Origin: Apostichopus japonicus
Lineage: Eukaryota > Echinodermata > Holothuroidea > Aspidochirotida > Stichopodidae
Length of the DNA: 64,000 bases
Direction: 5' to 3'
Assembly (NCBI RefSeq): GCF_037975245.1
Contig: NC_092569.1
Span: forward strand, 33,317,668 to 33,381,667
Under the pieces are notes generated by a model that was not told where the DNA came from, made no database searches, and saw only the letters and a program-made list of their open reading frames with translations. Made by a program: the position numbers and the translations under genes. Each line of letters starts with the position of its first letter. Position 1 is the stretch's first letter. Shown here piece after piece: positions 1-10,567 of the stretch.

Positions 1-45
1 TTTCAGACATATTGTGATTACAACACTACATCTGGAGGTTGGACA
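1..45 (+). CDS. Unit A exon 3, 3' end (FBG domain start)
   Basis: Fifteen codons ending in the fibrinogen hallmark TSGGWT, followed directly by a GTAAGT donor. They match the 3' ends of the 173 nt exons at 19955, 35669 and 63139. The intron starts in phase 0. The rest of the exon lies left of the window. Confidence 0.85.
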
Positions 46-428
46 GTAAGTGATAGATTTGAAGACGTGTACACAAACAATTACATATGTTACTCTCCAA
101 GACGTTGTAGGAAACATTGGAATTTTCAGTCCATTTGGGGTTTACAATGTGTCGGATGATATACCATTTACGACGTTGAGATATTGTAAGCCTAATATCG
201 GTAACAAAGCTTCTAAGTGTTGTAATTAAATTGAGTCAAATTAATTAATTCGTTTCTCTGTGCATACCTAGGCTAGTTTAGCTATGCATAAATATAGGAT
301 ATAACATCATGAATGTGTTCTATCCTTTCCGTATTTCCTGATGTGAGCAGCAAAGTTTGGCTATACGTTAAGATCACAAGGGAGTGACATTTATCCGTTA
401 AATGTCTACCTATCTTTTGATTATTTAG

Positions 429-693
429 GTGATACAACGACGTGTTGATGGATCCATCGGTTTTAATCGAACCTGGGAGGAATACAAACACGGTATTGGT
501 TTCTTAGGCAGTGAATTTCTGATTGGTAATGAAAGGTTAGCTCACTTGATAAACCAAAAGAGGTACCAGCTGCGCATCGAGTTTGAGAATTATGCAGACC
601 AGTCATATTACTTGACATACGACGATCTTCGCATTGCCGATGAATGGGGGAATTATTCTATAACAAGTCTTGGTGTTGCCAAAGGAACAACAG
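429..693 (+). CDS. Unit A exon 4, FBG domain middle
   Basis: A 265 nt open exon (phase 0 in, phase 1 out) bounded by TTTAG and CAG|GTTAGA. It begins VIQRRVDGSIGFNRTW, the standard continuation of GGWT in fibrinogen domains, and includes the conserved EFLIGNE and RYQLRIE segments and DEWGNYSITSLG near the end. It matches the exons at 20523, 36208 and 63694. The GTG at the exon start is simply the first Val codon, not a translation start. Confidence 0.9.
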
Positions 694-1049
694 GTTAGAT
701 TGTTTTAACATTTTATAAATATCTTTGTACTCAAAACGAAAATTGAAGAATGCTTAAAGAAAAGTTTCAACAAAGAAACGGATAGCATCCACAACTTAAT
801 ATATTGATTAACATAGTATAATACTCGGAGCAAAAAATGTAATATTAGTTTATGTTGACAACAATATGTATAAGTTGAAAGAGCTTCACATATATAAAAC
901 CTTAATTTCACTTGATCCTTTGTTAAAAATCAGCAAATGCTCCGAGAGTCCAGATCATCACGATGGTAAGAACGATTCGCTAACAACGTACTGTCATAAA
1001 AGTGAGTAAACACTTCTAGCTAGGATTGCTGTGGTTTAATTTCCCCAAG

Positions 1050-1258
1050 ATTTAAAAATCACCTGGTGTTCAACCAACAAGAATAATTATGATAAAACAT
1101 GTGAAAGAACTTGTGAAAATCCAACTGATTGTGTCATGCCGGATCCAGCGGATCCAGAGAGATGCCTTTGTCCAGAAAACCACATGGTTCTTGGAGACAG
1201 CTGCATACCTCAAGAGCAATGTGGCTGTTACGTCCAAGGAAAATGCGTCGTATTAGCA
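1050..1258 (+). CDS. Unit A exon 5, TIL-like cysteine-rich module
   Basis: A 209 nt exon (phase 1 in, phase 0 out) encoding about 69 residues with Cys spacing close to the trypsin-inhibitor-like (TIL) family: a first C after ITW, then TCERTC, DC, RCLC, DSC and QCGC. One canonical TIL Cys, normally between the DC and RCLC positions, appears to be absent. The PDPADPE segment sits there. This copy ends with an extra Cys (QGKCVV) that units B and C lack. TIL modules are usually found in secreted protease inhibitors and next to vWD domains. The role here is unknown. Confidence 0.8.
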
Positions 1259-1643
1259 GTAAGTTTATTTTGATGCAGTTCATAAGTCTTAATAAATATT
1301 ATAAAAAGTACACTATAACACAAAGTCTAGTATATCAATGGAATGACATTATTTTTTCCTCGCTGTGTTATTAATTTTAATGATTATTGATGATAGTGAT
1401 TTTTATTTCCATTTCGGATATACATATTCTTGCACAAGTCTTCTAATTTGAGACCTAGCGAAAATAAAAGGCGTCCAACGCAATTACACCCATAAGGATG
1501 AACTTTACTTAATATATAGAAAACGCTTATAACCGTTTAGTAGAAGCAATTTCAGTTTGTCCCAAAAGAGCGTTACATATGTAACAAATTAAAAGTTGTT
1601 TTACTTTGTATGGAATATGCCGTTTAACATTTATCATTTTCAG

Positions 1644-1943
1644 GAAGGTGAATCATACATTAATTCCGACTGTTCCTTACGGATAACTTGCAACAGTAAC
1701 GTACTTACAAGTGAGAGTTACAGTTGTAGCGCAGACGCAACCTGCGAGGAGCGGAATGATGTCCGTAGATGTTACTGTAACGAATGGTTTGAAGGCGATG
1801 GTCTTACATGTACCCGTAGTGGACCGAGAGATTGTTCCGATCTTTACACAGCAGATAGAAGAAATAGCGGAAAATATACTATATATCCCGCTGAGAGCTC
1901 CGGTTTTGAAGTTTGTTGTGAAATGTATAGTGCGGGGTGGACG
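1644..1943 (+). CDS. Unit A exon 6, TILa/EGF-like module plus second FBG start
   Basis: A 300 nt exon with phase 0 on both sides. Residues 1 to about 30 (ESYINSDCSLRITC) resemble the TILa segment that follows TIL modules. Residues about 31-60 form an EGF-like unit (CSADATCEER, then CYCNEWFEGDGLTC). The rest (DCSDLYTADRRNSGKYTIYP to AGWT) is a second FBG domain start, parallel to exon 3. The exon is open here. The usual GGWT is AGWT. Confidence 0.85.
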
Positions 1944-2194
1944 GTGAGTTTTAAGTATTGAAAAATAAATACTTTGCCATGTTAACATTGTATTGTCTCA
2001 CATGACAGGACTACCTTCACTCATGTTTGGATTAAATAATTCAGTTATTTAATTAACTTGATCCATCTTCCTACTAGTTAAATCCAATTGAGTTATTGAC
2101 CTACACAAGTTAATATCTCTAAATCATCGTAACACAATGAGGTATAATATATCACTCACATTTCAATCGATAAACTCGTTGATTCATTTTCTAG

Positions 2195-2440
2195 ATTTTG
2201 CAACGACGTACAAGTAGATCCGTCAACTTTGATCGAAACTGGAATGAGTACAAAATCGGCTTTGGCATTCCCACAGGAGACCACTGGATTGGCAACGATA
2301 ACATATACAAATTGACAAACCAAGAAACCTACCAACTTCTAACAGAAAAGACAAACACGGAAGGATCAACATACCACAGCCGTTATTCATCATTATTTCA
2401 GTATCAGTAACGAGGGAGACAAATACCAACGATGGTTTGT
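2195..2440 (+). pseudogene. Unit A exon 7, second FBG middle, frameshifted
   Basis: Begins ILQRRTSRSVNFDRNW after a TTTTCTAG acceptor, clearly homologous to the exons at 22280 and 37969. A 4 nt insertion just before the stop at 2408-2410 breaks the frame. The stretch that should encode SLG and carry the donor is deleted, so the right edge is only approximate. Confidence 0.8.
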
Positions 2441-3346
2441 ATTGATCATGATATACCATATCAACCAAGCTACTATATGGTTAAACAATTCTGGGAACCT
2501 TAGAACTGCTGCAGAATGTCAATTTATTTTTTGACTGAAATTTATAATTAAAGAGTAAAATCATTTGGTATTCATAAATATGACTTTAACGTTTCAAAAA
2601 AATTAATAAAAATAAATTACATTTGGCAATGCAATATTCGGTTAAATAATTGATTAAGAGGCCAGTGATAATACAATTTGTTTAATTTTTTTTTTAAAGA
2701 CCAGTCGACACGAGTTGTATGTGTTACCTTCCCGAAGTTTATTACCTGGTTTATATCTTACTATAATGAATGCATAATCAGATAATAGGTAAATTGTTAA
2801 TTCGTCTATATCAAATAGAAGTAAAAACGTCAGATGTACGATGAGACGTTTACGAGAGAAGATGATGACAAACTATGAGAATATTTGAAAACCTAGTATG
2901 TTGAAAAGTTAAGATTACTTTTCAATTGGCTGAGAGAGTTCTTCAAAGAATAAGCTGTTTACATATCTACTCATCGTACCTTGACATCGCTTTACTATTT
3001 AATTATTCGTCGCAAAAGAGAAAGAATACTATAAATTATGCTATTTACATCAAGAAATATATTTAGCACGATGTTATGATCTATGGTCCCCAGAATAATG
3101 GTCAGAATTGGAAAGTCTCCAGCCATAGCTTCAAATTCGTAAACTGCGAAAGCTCAAAGACTGCTATATGAAACCAAACAAATCTAAAATAACCAAACAA
3201 AAAATTAACACAACAACAAATGCACTGACAACCGCTAATTACAGCAAACTAACACATGTTAGTTTAAAAACGTCTAGTATGAGAGTAAGAAAACTTTACC
3301 CCCAAAAAAGAATAACTTCATTAAATACTCGCTAATTTCCTTACAG

Positions 3347-3829
3347 GTAACAATGCTATGGGAGCAAATTCAGGGTATCGATTTAGTACGCACGATGAAG
3401 ACAATGATGGATCGAGCACCTTCGACTGCGCAGAAAAACACCGAGGTGGCTGGTGGTATCCAGATGATAGTAGTACGGGCTCTACCAGCAACTGCTACTC
3501 ATTCAGCAACCTCGTAGCTACAGGCGACTACGAGTACTCTGACTGTACCTGTTATTATTTTATTTATTGTTGGAATTTTGATGGTCGTCACATTACAAAT
3601 GCTATAATTGTGATGGCTGCAATTATTATAGATGCTGCGCAAACAAAAACCGGGTCTATGAGACATTTTCTATTCATGCGGCTACTCCAATCTCAACGGT
3701 GATAACTCGTTCGACGATTACCGCGTTATCTTTTGGAACAATCTTCACGGTTCTGATTGCGGTGTAACTTCGTCTTCGAAGTTTTTTGTTGTTGTAACAA
3801 CAACAGAAATGAAAATCCGTCCAGTTTAA
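3347..3829 (+). pseudogene. Unit A exon 8, FBG domain end with Cys/Tyr-rich insert, frameshifted
   Basis: Starts in phase 1 after TTACAG. It encodes the FBG calcium-site region (HDEDNDGSSTFDCAEKHRGG then WWY), then enters the family-specific Cys/Tyr-rich insert. Compared with units B and C the frame slips inside the insert, so reading continues in a hydrophobic frame to a stop at 3700-3702. A second slip lies near YET/CGYSNLNGD. The ancestral tail (TEMKIRP, stop at 3827-3829) is still recognisable. Confidence 0.75.
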
Positions 3830-6800
3830 TGATCAAAGTGGTGAATTTGAAGTCTCCAGGGTAACAAGGACAGGAAACGGTTGGCGATATAATTGAAATA
3901 AGGAAGTACATAGCAAAGCTAGCGGATGTTTGGGTATTTGGAAGATGGAAGTGAATGAAAGAAACACCAATGAGCCGATGAACATTCTATAGTCATTTCA
4001 TCACGTACATTATCATTAACGTCGATCTGTTAGCATCAAAGGTGACCATCTGTAGACTTCCAATGCAATAATATGTTATGCTGTAAACTACCAAACGACG
4101 GTGTGGGAAAGCTAGCATATGAAACTCGATTGCGTTTCATACTTTTCGACAGTTTGCGATCAAAGAACTGAATTTCGATATTTATTAATCAACATGTTAT
4201 CAGTAACGATGACACCGAGAATATTATGAAATGATGCAAATATACAAATAAGGACCTTACATCAGTATGCCAACCAGTAATATTCCTTTCCAAAAGTTGC
4301 GATTATATTTAATAAAAGCAAGTGGCAATGTTATGACATAACCTAACTAGCAACAACATCTTATACGTTTCGATGTACTTTCTGGGTTGTTAATGTAGTT
4401 TGTTTGCGAGATCATTTCTACTACTCGAGACTAAAGCGCACTGGTATATTCAGAAAGAACACAACCAACCGAAACCACCCTTATATGTTCTCTCATTATT
4501 CCCGAATCAATATCATCAAATTGATACAAATATATGATGCATTAGCTTTATATAATGAAATAAGTGTTTATATGCACAGGAAGTTGATCATATATAACCA
4601 AGGTTCTGTGCGGCTCCTGTAATTAAATATTTGCCGATGTTACATACCTAATCAGACTCACTAACTTACCATTGATCTGTGTAGCTTTCTTTCTCCCTTA
4701 CTTTTCTCCATGTAAGAGTATAGAAATTATCGTTTCGCGATTTCCAACTTAAGCCATCGAGATAAGTAAAATAAGAGAAAACGAGAATATCTAAATTACC
4801 TTGATATCGGTATGATAAAACGAATGGATAAATATGAAACAGGCACACTTTCATTTACAGAAGTACTGTTATCGTTGGAATCATTGCAGTTTCACTCTAC
4901 TTTCTGTTAATACTGAATACATTTCAAGTAATTTCTTAGTAGGAAGGATTGGAGTAAAAACAAACATTCAAACCAAACGTGGGGTCGTAGTAAATAGACA
5001 TACAAATTGGTAGAAAACATCTAATAAACAAAGGTTGAAAAAGTGGACAGATTATAACAAAGCAACAATACCCACATACTTCACTGAAAGCAACCAACTC
5101 GCTCTTTCCTGCAAATAGTTAAATGTGACTAGGATATTTTCTGAATGTCATAGCATTGTGTTCATGTATGGATTTCAAATACTACAATGAAAAGAAAATG
5201 ATATTTGAGATGACCTACTGTGGTATATCCCTTCATTTGTTAAACCAATATCCAATTATACTGAACAAATATAGTAAATAAAAATACAGATAAATGAAAT
5301 ATTTGTCGATGCCGTCACTACATAATTGACAGAATTGTTAGCATTCACAATTATTCGAGTGATTTAAGAGAGGGCGTCGGACTTGTGATCCAAGAATTGC
5401 TGGTTTGGTTCCTGCCTGATTCATTACGTTGTGTCATTGGACCAGATGCTTGATCTCAATTGCCTCTATCCACCCATGGGTTAAATGGGTACATGTGAGG
5501 CAGTATGCAACTGCAGCCATTAAGAGGGATTGTCTCTGGTACAGGTTATTATTAACCAGGGGTAATATAACATCTCTAAAGCGCTTTGAAACCTATCGCT
5601 GGTACAAAGCACTATGTAAATCGAACAGTTTGATTATGATTTATATACATAATAATAAACAAAAATATTTAAAAAAGTTTAAAAAGGCCAACTTACTTTT
5701 ACACGATTTATATACAAGTATGATGTTTTGGTATTAAATAAATGTTCTGATATATTCAATTTACACTGTAAGCTTTCATCTGAATGAACGAGATGTTATT
5801 GTTTTCCCATCGTAGGAAGTTTTTGAGTTATTGTTAACACTGCGACAGAGCCATTACCGATACCCTTATTCGTCACGTACCACAATCCAAAATGGTTTGA
5901 GGTGATTCATATACATGTATTGTGTTCTGGTACTAATTCTACATGAAAAAGGTTGTGCATTATCGGACAGATTGACATTTACACGGGACTTAATTTCATC
6001 TCCATGAATAAGATGATAAACCTTTTCTTTTCTTTTTTAAGTAGCTTTATTGGTATATTTTTTTGCATTTCACTTGGGCACTTCCAATACCCCATATCTC
6101 TCACTCATCATTGCACGAAAGAAAGTTATAAAAACGTATACAACGTTCCGACAATGTAATCTAATTGAATAAATGATTAAATAATGATTGACGGATATTG
6201 CTAAAATATTGGTAGGAAAATATGATTGAATAATCGCTTACAATTCCACAAATAAATATTTCATAAAGTATATTATGAAAATGTTCTCCCCTGATCCAGA
6301 TATCCTCTGGAATTGAATAGAGGGGGCTCTTTCGATTGTACTTTGTTTTAGAACTTTAACAGAACCATTTCCAATATCCCATATTCCTAACGTATCTCAA
6401 TCCTTCTCATCACTGTACAACTTCATTATATGTACAAAGATGGCGTTGACGACACTTGAAATCAAAAGATCTTTATTCACTTATATTTGATTGGTAATAG
6501 ACAAATAAGCATGAATTTTCATTTTTATATCCTAGTATCGGTGAAAATCGATTTGTGTGGTGACAGGAATTCACAAGCAGTATCGGACGCCGAATATTTT
6601 GTTACCAAATTGCTACCAGTAATTCACAGTGGTCTTTGCTTTGTTAGAGGGTGGGACATCACACAATCATAAGCAGGTGGAACACTTTTTTGGAATGGTG
6701 TTTATTTATATTGATCGAAAAAAATGTTCAGCAACAATAATGGTAAGGACATTCAAAGGCTACTCTGTAAAATAAAAATCATAAACTTAGACGAAATGGG

Positions 6801-8273
6801 AGAAATGTTGACGAACACGAGAGAAATTTAATAATATTCCAACAATGAATTAATATTGGCGAATTTTTTTAATTGCTAGAAATGTCTTTGAATAAACGCT
6901 TATCATTTATAAGTATAAGATGATGGCTCTCCTCCGATATGTGAATCCTCCGGAAACAAATAAAGGGGTTCTTCCAAATAATTATGAAACGTACTCGTGT
7001 AGCCAAACTGTTGGGTGAATTATATAGACCTGATCTTTTAAATGTTATCTTATAATATTTCTTCCAGTAATTATCATTCTTGGATGGAGACCTTAATCAA
7101 TGTCACATATTTTCCGTTTTACTCTTTTTTTTTTATCAGTTTAAGGTGTTATGTTTGTCAATAACAAACTTCCATGGTGGGGGGGGGGCATGGATGAATA
7201 CTAGGGTGGGGTGTGGTTTAAATAATATTTTAATGTTAACAACCTTGTGTGATATTACTCCGTCAGCTTGCATTAACAGTCATATAATTAAAAAAAATAT
7301 GCAGGTACATATTAAAATAATTGCAAGGTACAACAGAAAAACATCGCATGTGTCTTAAACGATAACTTTCGTCTTGATAATTTATAGTCCAAGAAAAACA
7401 AAATGAGTACTAAATATGTTTCAATAACTATTGAGGTTCTCAGACAAGACATTCCCCCTCTTAAATTTGCTGATTTGCTCTGGAACGCTCCTCTCAAGTA
7501 ACATTGCAACATTGTAACATATTATACTTTTTATTTGAATATGTGACTCCGCTCTCGCTTTAATACTTACACAAAATTATCTGGACGAATTCATGAATCG
7601 CTTTATGAAGTACTTACTGATTTGCCTTCATGGGGTTAAAAAACACTGGTGACAAACTATGAGAATTGTCTGCAGCTTAACGAAACAGTTAATTTCTATA
7701 CTAACCACGATGAATTCGTATTAGCGATTAAAAGTACAACTCTCATGAACACCTGTGAATAACTCTGGTTTACTTAAAGTAATGTCAGTGGGTAACTGGC
7801 GCTTTAATAACAAAATCTTAAACAGCTCAGTTTGGTCATGGGAAACAAATGACTTCATTTTTTATTACAGGTTTTTTTTTGATGAATTAACGACTAAACT
7901 GTACTTAAACTGTCTGAACTAGTAAGCCAATCTGTAATATAAAATACGTCTGACGGATTAAGTTATAACAATAAAGAGTACTGGATATTTCTAAATAGAG
8001 AGTAAATGAGCAAGTTAATCAATGATTGTCGGTGAGACCGCCTACTTCCGTGTTGTAATATTACAATTTAGAGACATTATAGACATATTTTGGTATCATT
8101 TTGACGAAATCACCATGTACTATACACCCATCATTAGATATCATTCAGTTTAACTACGGCATATGTGTGGGTACAACCATTTGGTTGCTCCTTACTACCA
8201 TCATTTGTGACCACATTGTAAATACAATCCTGTAATCACAGCTAAGTGATAAACCTCTACTAGGTTATATGAG
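3830..8273. other. A-B spacer, 3' flank of unit A, no gene seen
   Basis: AT-rich non-coding sequence. Long stretches align by eye with 24325-27754 and 39920-44558, so this is the duplicated downstream flank of the FREP gene. Short open frames here are not conserved between the three copies. It contains a SINE (see 5345-5690), a G-run at about 7182-7191, and a block at about 7080-8273 that matches 43060-44558 but is mostly missing from the B-C spacer. Confidence 0.6.
5345..5690 (+). repeat. tRNA-type SINE insertion, probable
   Basis: The start resembles a degenerate tRNA head, with a B-box-like GGTTTGGTTCC at about 5403-5413. The body has GGTTAAATGGGTACATGTG and ends in AAAGCACTATGTAAAT followed by an A/T-rich tail, a 3' layout common in invertebrate tRNA-derived SINEs. 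The equivalent positions in the B-C spacer (near 26300) and the C-D spacer (near 41600) lack it, which fits an insertion private to this copy. Ends are approximate. Confidence 0.55.
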
Positions 8274-8349
8274 CATAAAGACAGAGAAACAGGCAGAGGC
8301 GTAGAATGATGTAGCACTGTACTTAAACGATACGTACAATAATACAGAT

Positions 8350-8760
8350 GTAAATATTGGTTTAATTTGTACAAAATTTGAACATCTTTTTCTGCATGTT
8401 AAATCAGGTAACAGAAATACTTTTATTGGTGTGATTTACAACAGCCCCCTCCCCCAGTTCAAACTGTATATTTTTTTATCGAAGAGCTTGGAAAACTATT
8501 AATTTGTTTGCGTGCAACCTTCAAAAATAAGGATACCTACATTATGGGGGATTTAATATCAATTTAATATACCAGGATAACTGAACAGTCAATAATTTTA
8601 TAAATGTGATGGCTTCACATGGATTTTTCCCACAATTGACTATTACTAATGCTAGTATTGCTTTAATTAGTCATGAACTACAGGAATTTGATTGGTTTAA
8701 TATATTGATCTACACGTTGGGGAGTGTTGTGATGCTTTCATTAATGTTTTAACTTTTCTA
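8350..8760 (+). pseudogene. LINE copy 1 endonuclease remnant
   Basis: Conceptual translation gives KFEHLFLHVKSGNRNTFIGV, then a frame break, then a remnant of the endonuclease MGDFN motif at about 8546-8560 that has lost one T, then HCPLK near 8770. Elements of this class use such an endonuclease to nick target DNA. Stops and frameshifts make this copy inactive. Confidence 0.6.
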
Positions 8761-9185
8761 ATACACAAGCATTGTCCACTTAAAAAAAATCGCAACCATA
8801 AACGGGGAATTACACTTTGGCTTACGCCAGGTTTGCTAAAATCTGTAACGTAAAAATGCCTTATACCGAAAATATATCAGTAGTTTTTCTGGTAGAAGAA
8901 AACAAAAATATACCATGTGTAGGAACAAGTTTAATAAAATTATCATAAAGGTTAGACGTGACCATTTTCGCGAAAAAAAATATCTAACGTTAATAATGTC
9001 AAGAAAATATGGGACGTGATCAATACTTTATTAAAGACAAAAAGTGATAAATCAAATATTTGTCACAATATGACCGATTTTGGTGTTGATACCCATATTT
9101 TTAATGTTTCTATAGAAACTGGTATTTTTCCTGACAAGCTAAAAATTGCCAAGGTGATTCCAATATTAAAGCCGGCGATCCTAGC

Positions 9186-9713
9186 TTGGTAAGTAATTAC
9201 AGGCCTATATCTGTGCTTCCTGTTCTTTCTAAAGTATTGGAAAGATTAATGCATAACATAATTTCACATTTCCTTAGTAAATACAACATTCTTTCTAATA
9301 ATCACTATAGCTTCCGTAAGAAACACTCTACGTTTATGGCTATTGCGAATGTTGTTAATAAGGTAACATATGCCCTTGATAATAAAATGTATTTTATTGG
9401 TTTATTTTTAGACTTATCGAAGGCTTTTGACACTGTAGATCATAGTATACTATTACATACATTGCGCAGGTATAGCCTAAGAGGTAGAGTTCACAACTGG
9501 ATCTCTAGCTATCTAAAAAATCGCACTCAGTATGTGAACATTAACTCCACAGGTTCTAGTCTACAAACCGTAATTTGTGATGTCCCCAAGGGTTCTATAC
9601 TTGGTCCCCTGTTATTCATTATCTATATGGATGATATCAGGGCTTCTTCTGACAAAGTAAATTTAACAATGTTTTCTGGTGATTCCACTATTCTCTATGA
9701 TCATGATCATTAA
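9186..9713 (+). pseudogene. LINE copy 1 reverse transcriptase domain
   Basis: An open frame of 175 codons covering most RT motifs: NYRPISVLPVLSKVLERLMH near the start, FLDLSKAFDTVDHSILLH (motif A, with its catalytic Asp), and GSILGPLLFIIYMDDI. The catalytic box that should read FADD reads FSGD here (about 9672-9683), so a metal-binding Asp is lost and the enzyme is predicted dead. The PQGS motif has become PKGS. Confidence 0.85.
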
Positions 9714-9748
9714 GACCTAACAGAAAGGACAATAATAATAATAGGAGA

Positions 9749-10256
9749 GTGACATGTACCAAATGTCTAGGATTTACTATTCATAAGAATCTATATTGGA
9801 CATTGCATATTAATCATGTATGTAACAAAGTAGCAATGTCTGTAGGCATTATTAATAAATTTAAAGATGTACTTGATTATGAAGTTCTTATATTGTTATA
9901 CAATGCACTGACCGTGTCGGTAATTTCTTATGCTGATATTGTGTGGGGTTCGGGTAACAGTTATACTATTACAAATGTACATAAACTTCGAAAAAGGGGC
10001 TGTATACATTATGTGCAATGCATGTTTTATTGATCATACACAACCCCTGTTTTAAAAACTAGATGCAATGACCATTACTGGTGTATTCATGTGTCGCCTT
10101 GTAAATAATCTTCTACTTGATACAATAAGTAACTGCATACAGAATAATTTTGAAATTCATAACTATGATACACGCAGTGCCGCTTTTATTCGTAATATCA
10201 TCTATTTTACTGGTATTAATCTCTGTAATTCATTGCATTACAGTAAATATCTTTAA
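9749..10256 (+). pseudogene. LINE copy 1 RT C-terminal region
   Basis: Two open segments (9749-10033 and 10068-10256) in changing frames. They carry LGFTIHKNLYWTLHINHVCN, YADIVWGSGN and HNYDTRSAAF, typical of the thumb and C-terminal part of LINE ORF2 proteins. They match 52801-53298 almost base for base. Confidence 0.75.
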
Positions 10257-10567
10257 GAAGAATCTTTAACTCCACCTACTCAAGCATGATTACTCATGTG
10301 TGTAATGCTTGGTCTACTTGTCTCCTTTAACCTTTATGTGTTGCTTATTCCCTTCCCTACCTAATAAGGTTTTTTTTTCTTCTATCATGGTGGCCAGACT
10401 TTGTATAAGTTCTCCTTAGAACTTTCTTTCTAGTCTCCGTTTATCTCAGTGTACACTTGTTGTGTATTTTGTAATTCTTGATTTGTTTTTATAATTATTT
10501 GATATAATTATATATATTATTTTGTATTTGGTTTGCAATGTGATAATAAATAAATGATTGATAAATG

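Larger units (their letters stand above)
1..3829 (+). pseudogene. FREP unit A, 3' part of a fibrinogen-related gene, broken
   Basis: This is the 3' part of a secreted fibrinogen-related (FREP-type) lectin gene. Its signal-peptide exon lies left of the window. Exons read in order: end of FBG exon 3 (1-45), FBG middle (429-693), TIL-like (1050-1258), TILa/EGF plus second FBG start (1644-1943), second FBG middle (2195 to about 2440) and FBG end (3347-3829). The first four are open with good splice sites and matching phases. The second FBG middle has a 4 nt insertion relative to units B and C, giving a stop at 2408-2410, and has lost the sequence carrying its donor site. The FBG end exon has at least two frame changes. 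Introns (46-428, 694-1049, 1259-1643, about 2441-3346) show no other coding sequence that I recognise. I infer a pseudogene. Uncorrected assembly indels are the alternative. Confidence 0.75.
8274..10567 (+). mobile_element. Non-LTR retrotransposon (LINE) copy 1, 5'-truncated and degenerate
   Basis: A 2.3 kb segment with remnants of an apurinic-type endonuclease (8350-8760), a reverse transcriptase (9186-9713), a C-terminal region (9749-10256) and an AT-rich 3' UTR ending in AATAAATAAATGATTGATAA. The boundaries come from comparison with 27755-27772 in the B-C spacer, where the same flanks (TATATGAG on the left, TTTAACACAAGAAG on the right) lie together. Compared with the second copy (44559-53613) it has an internal deletion near 9080, between the endonuclease-RT linker and the RT start. 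RT motifs fit the Jockey/CR1-like assemblage. I cannot name the clade. Confidence 0.8.

Noticed and set aside
1129-1374. Open frame overlapping the unit A TIL exon
   Set aside because: Shadow frame of exon 5 running into the intron; not conserved in units B and C.
5429-5737. 102-codon frame in the A-B spacer
   Set aside because: It lies within the SINE-like insertion and has no protein-family features.
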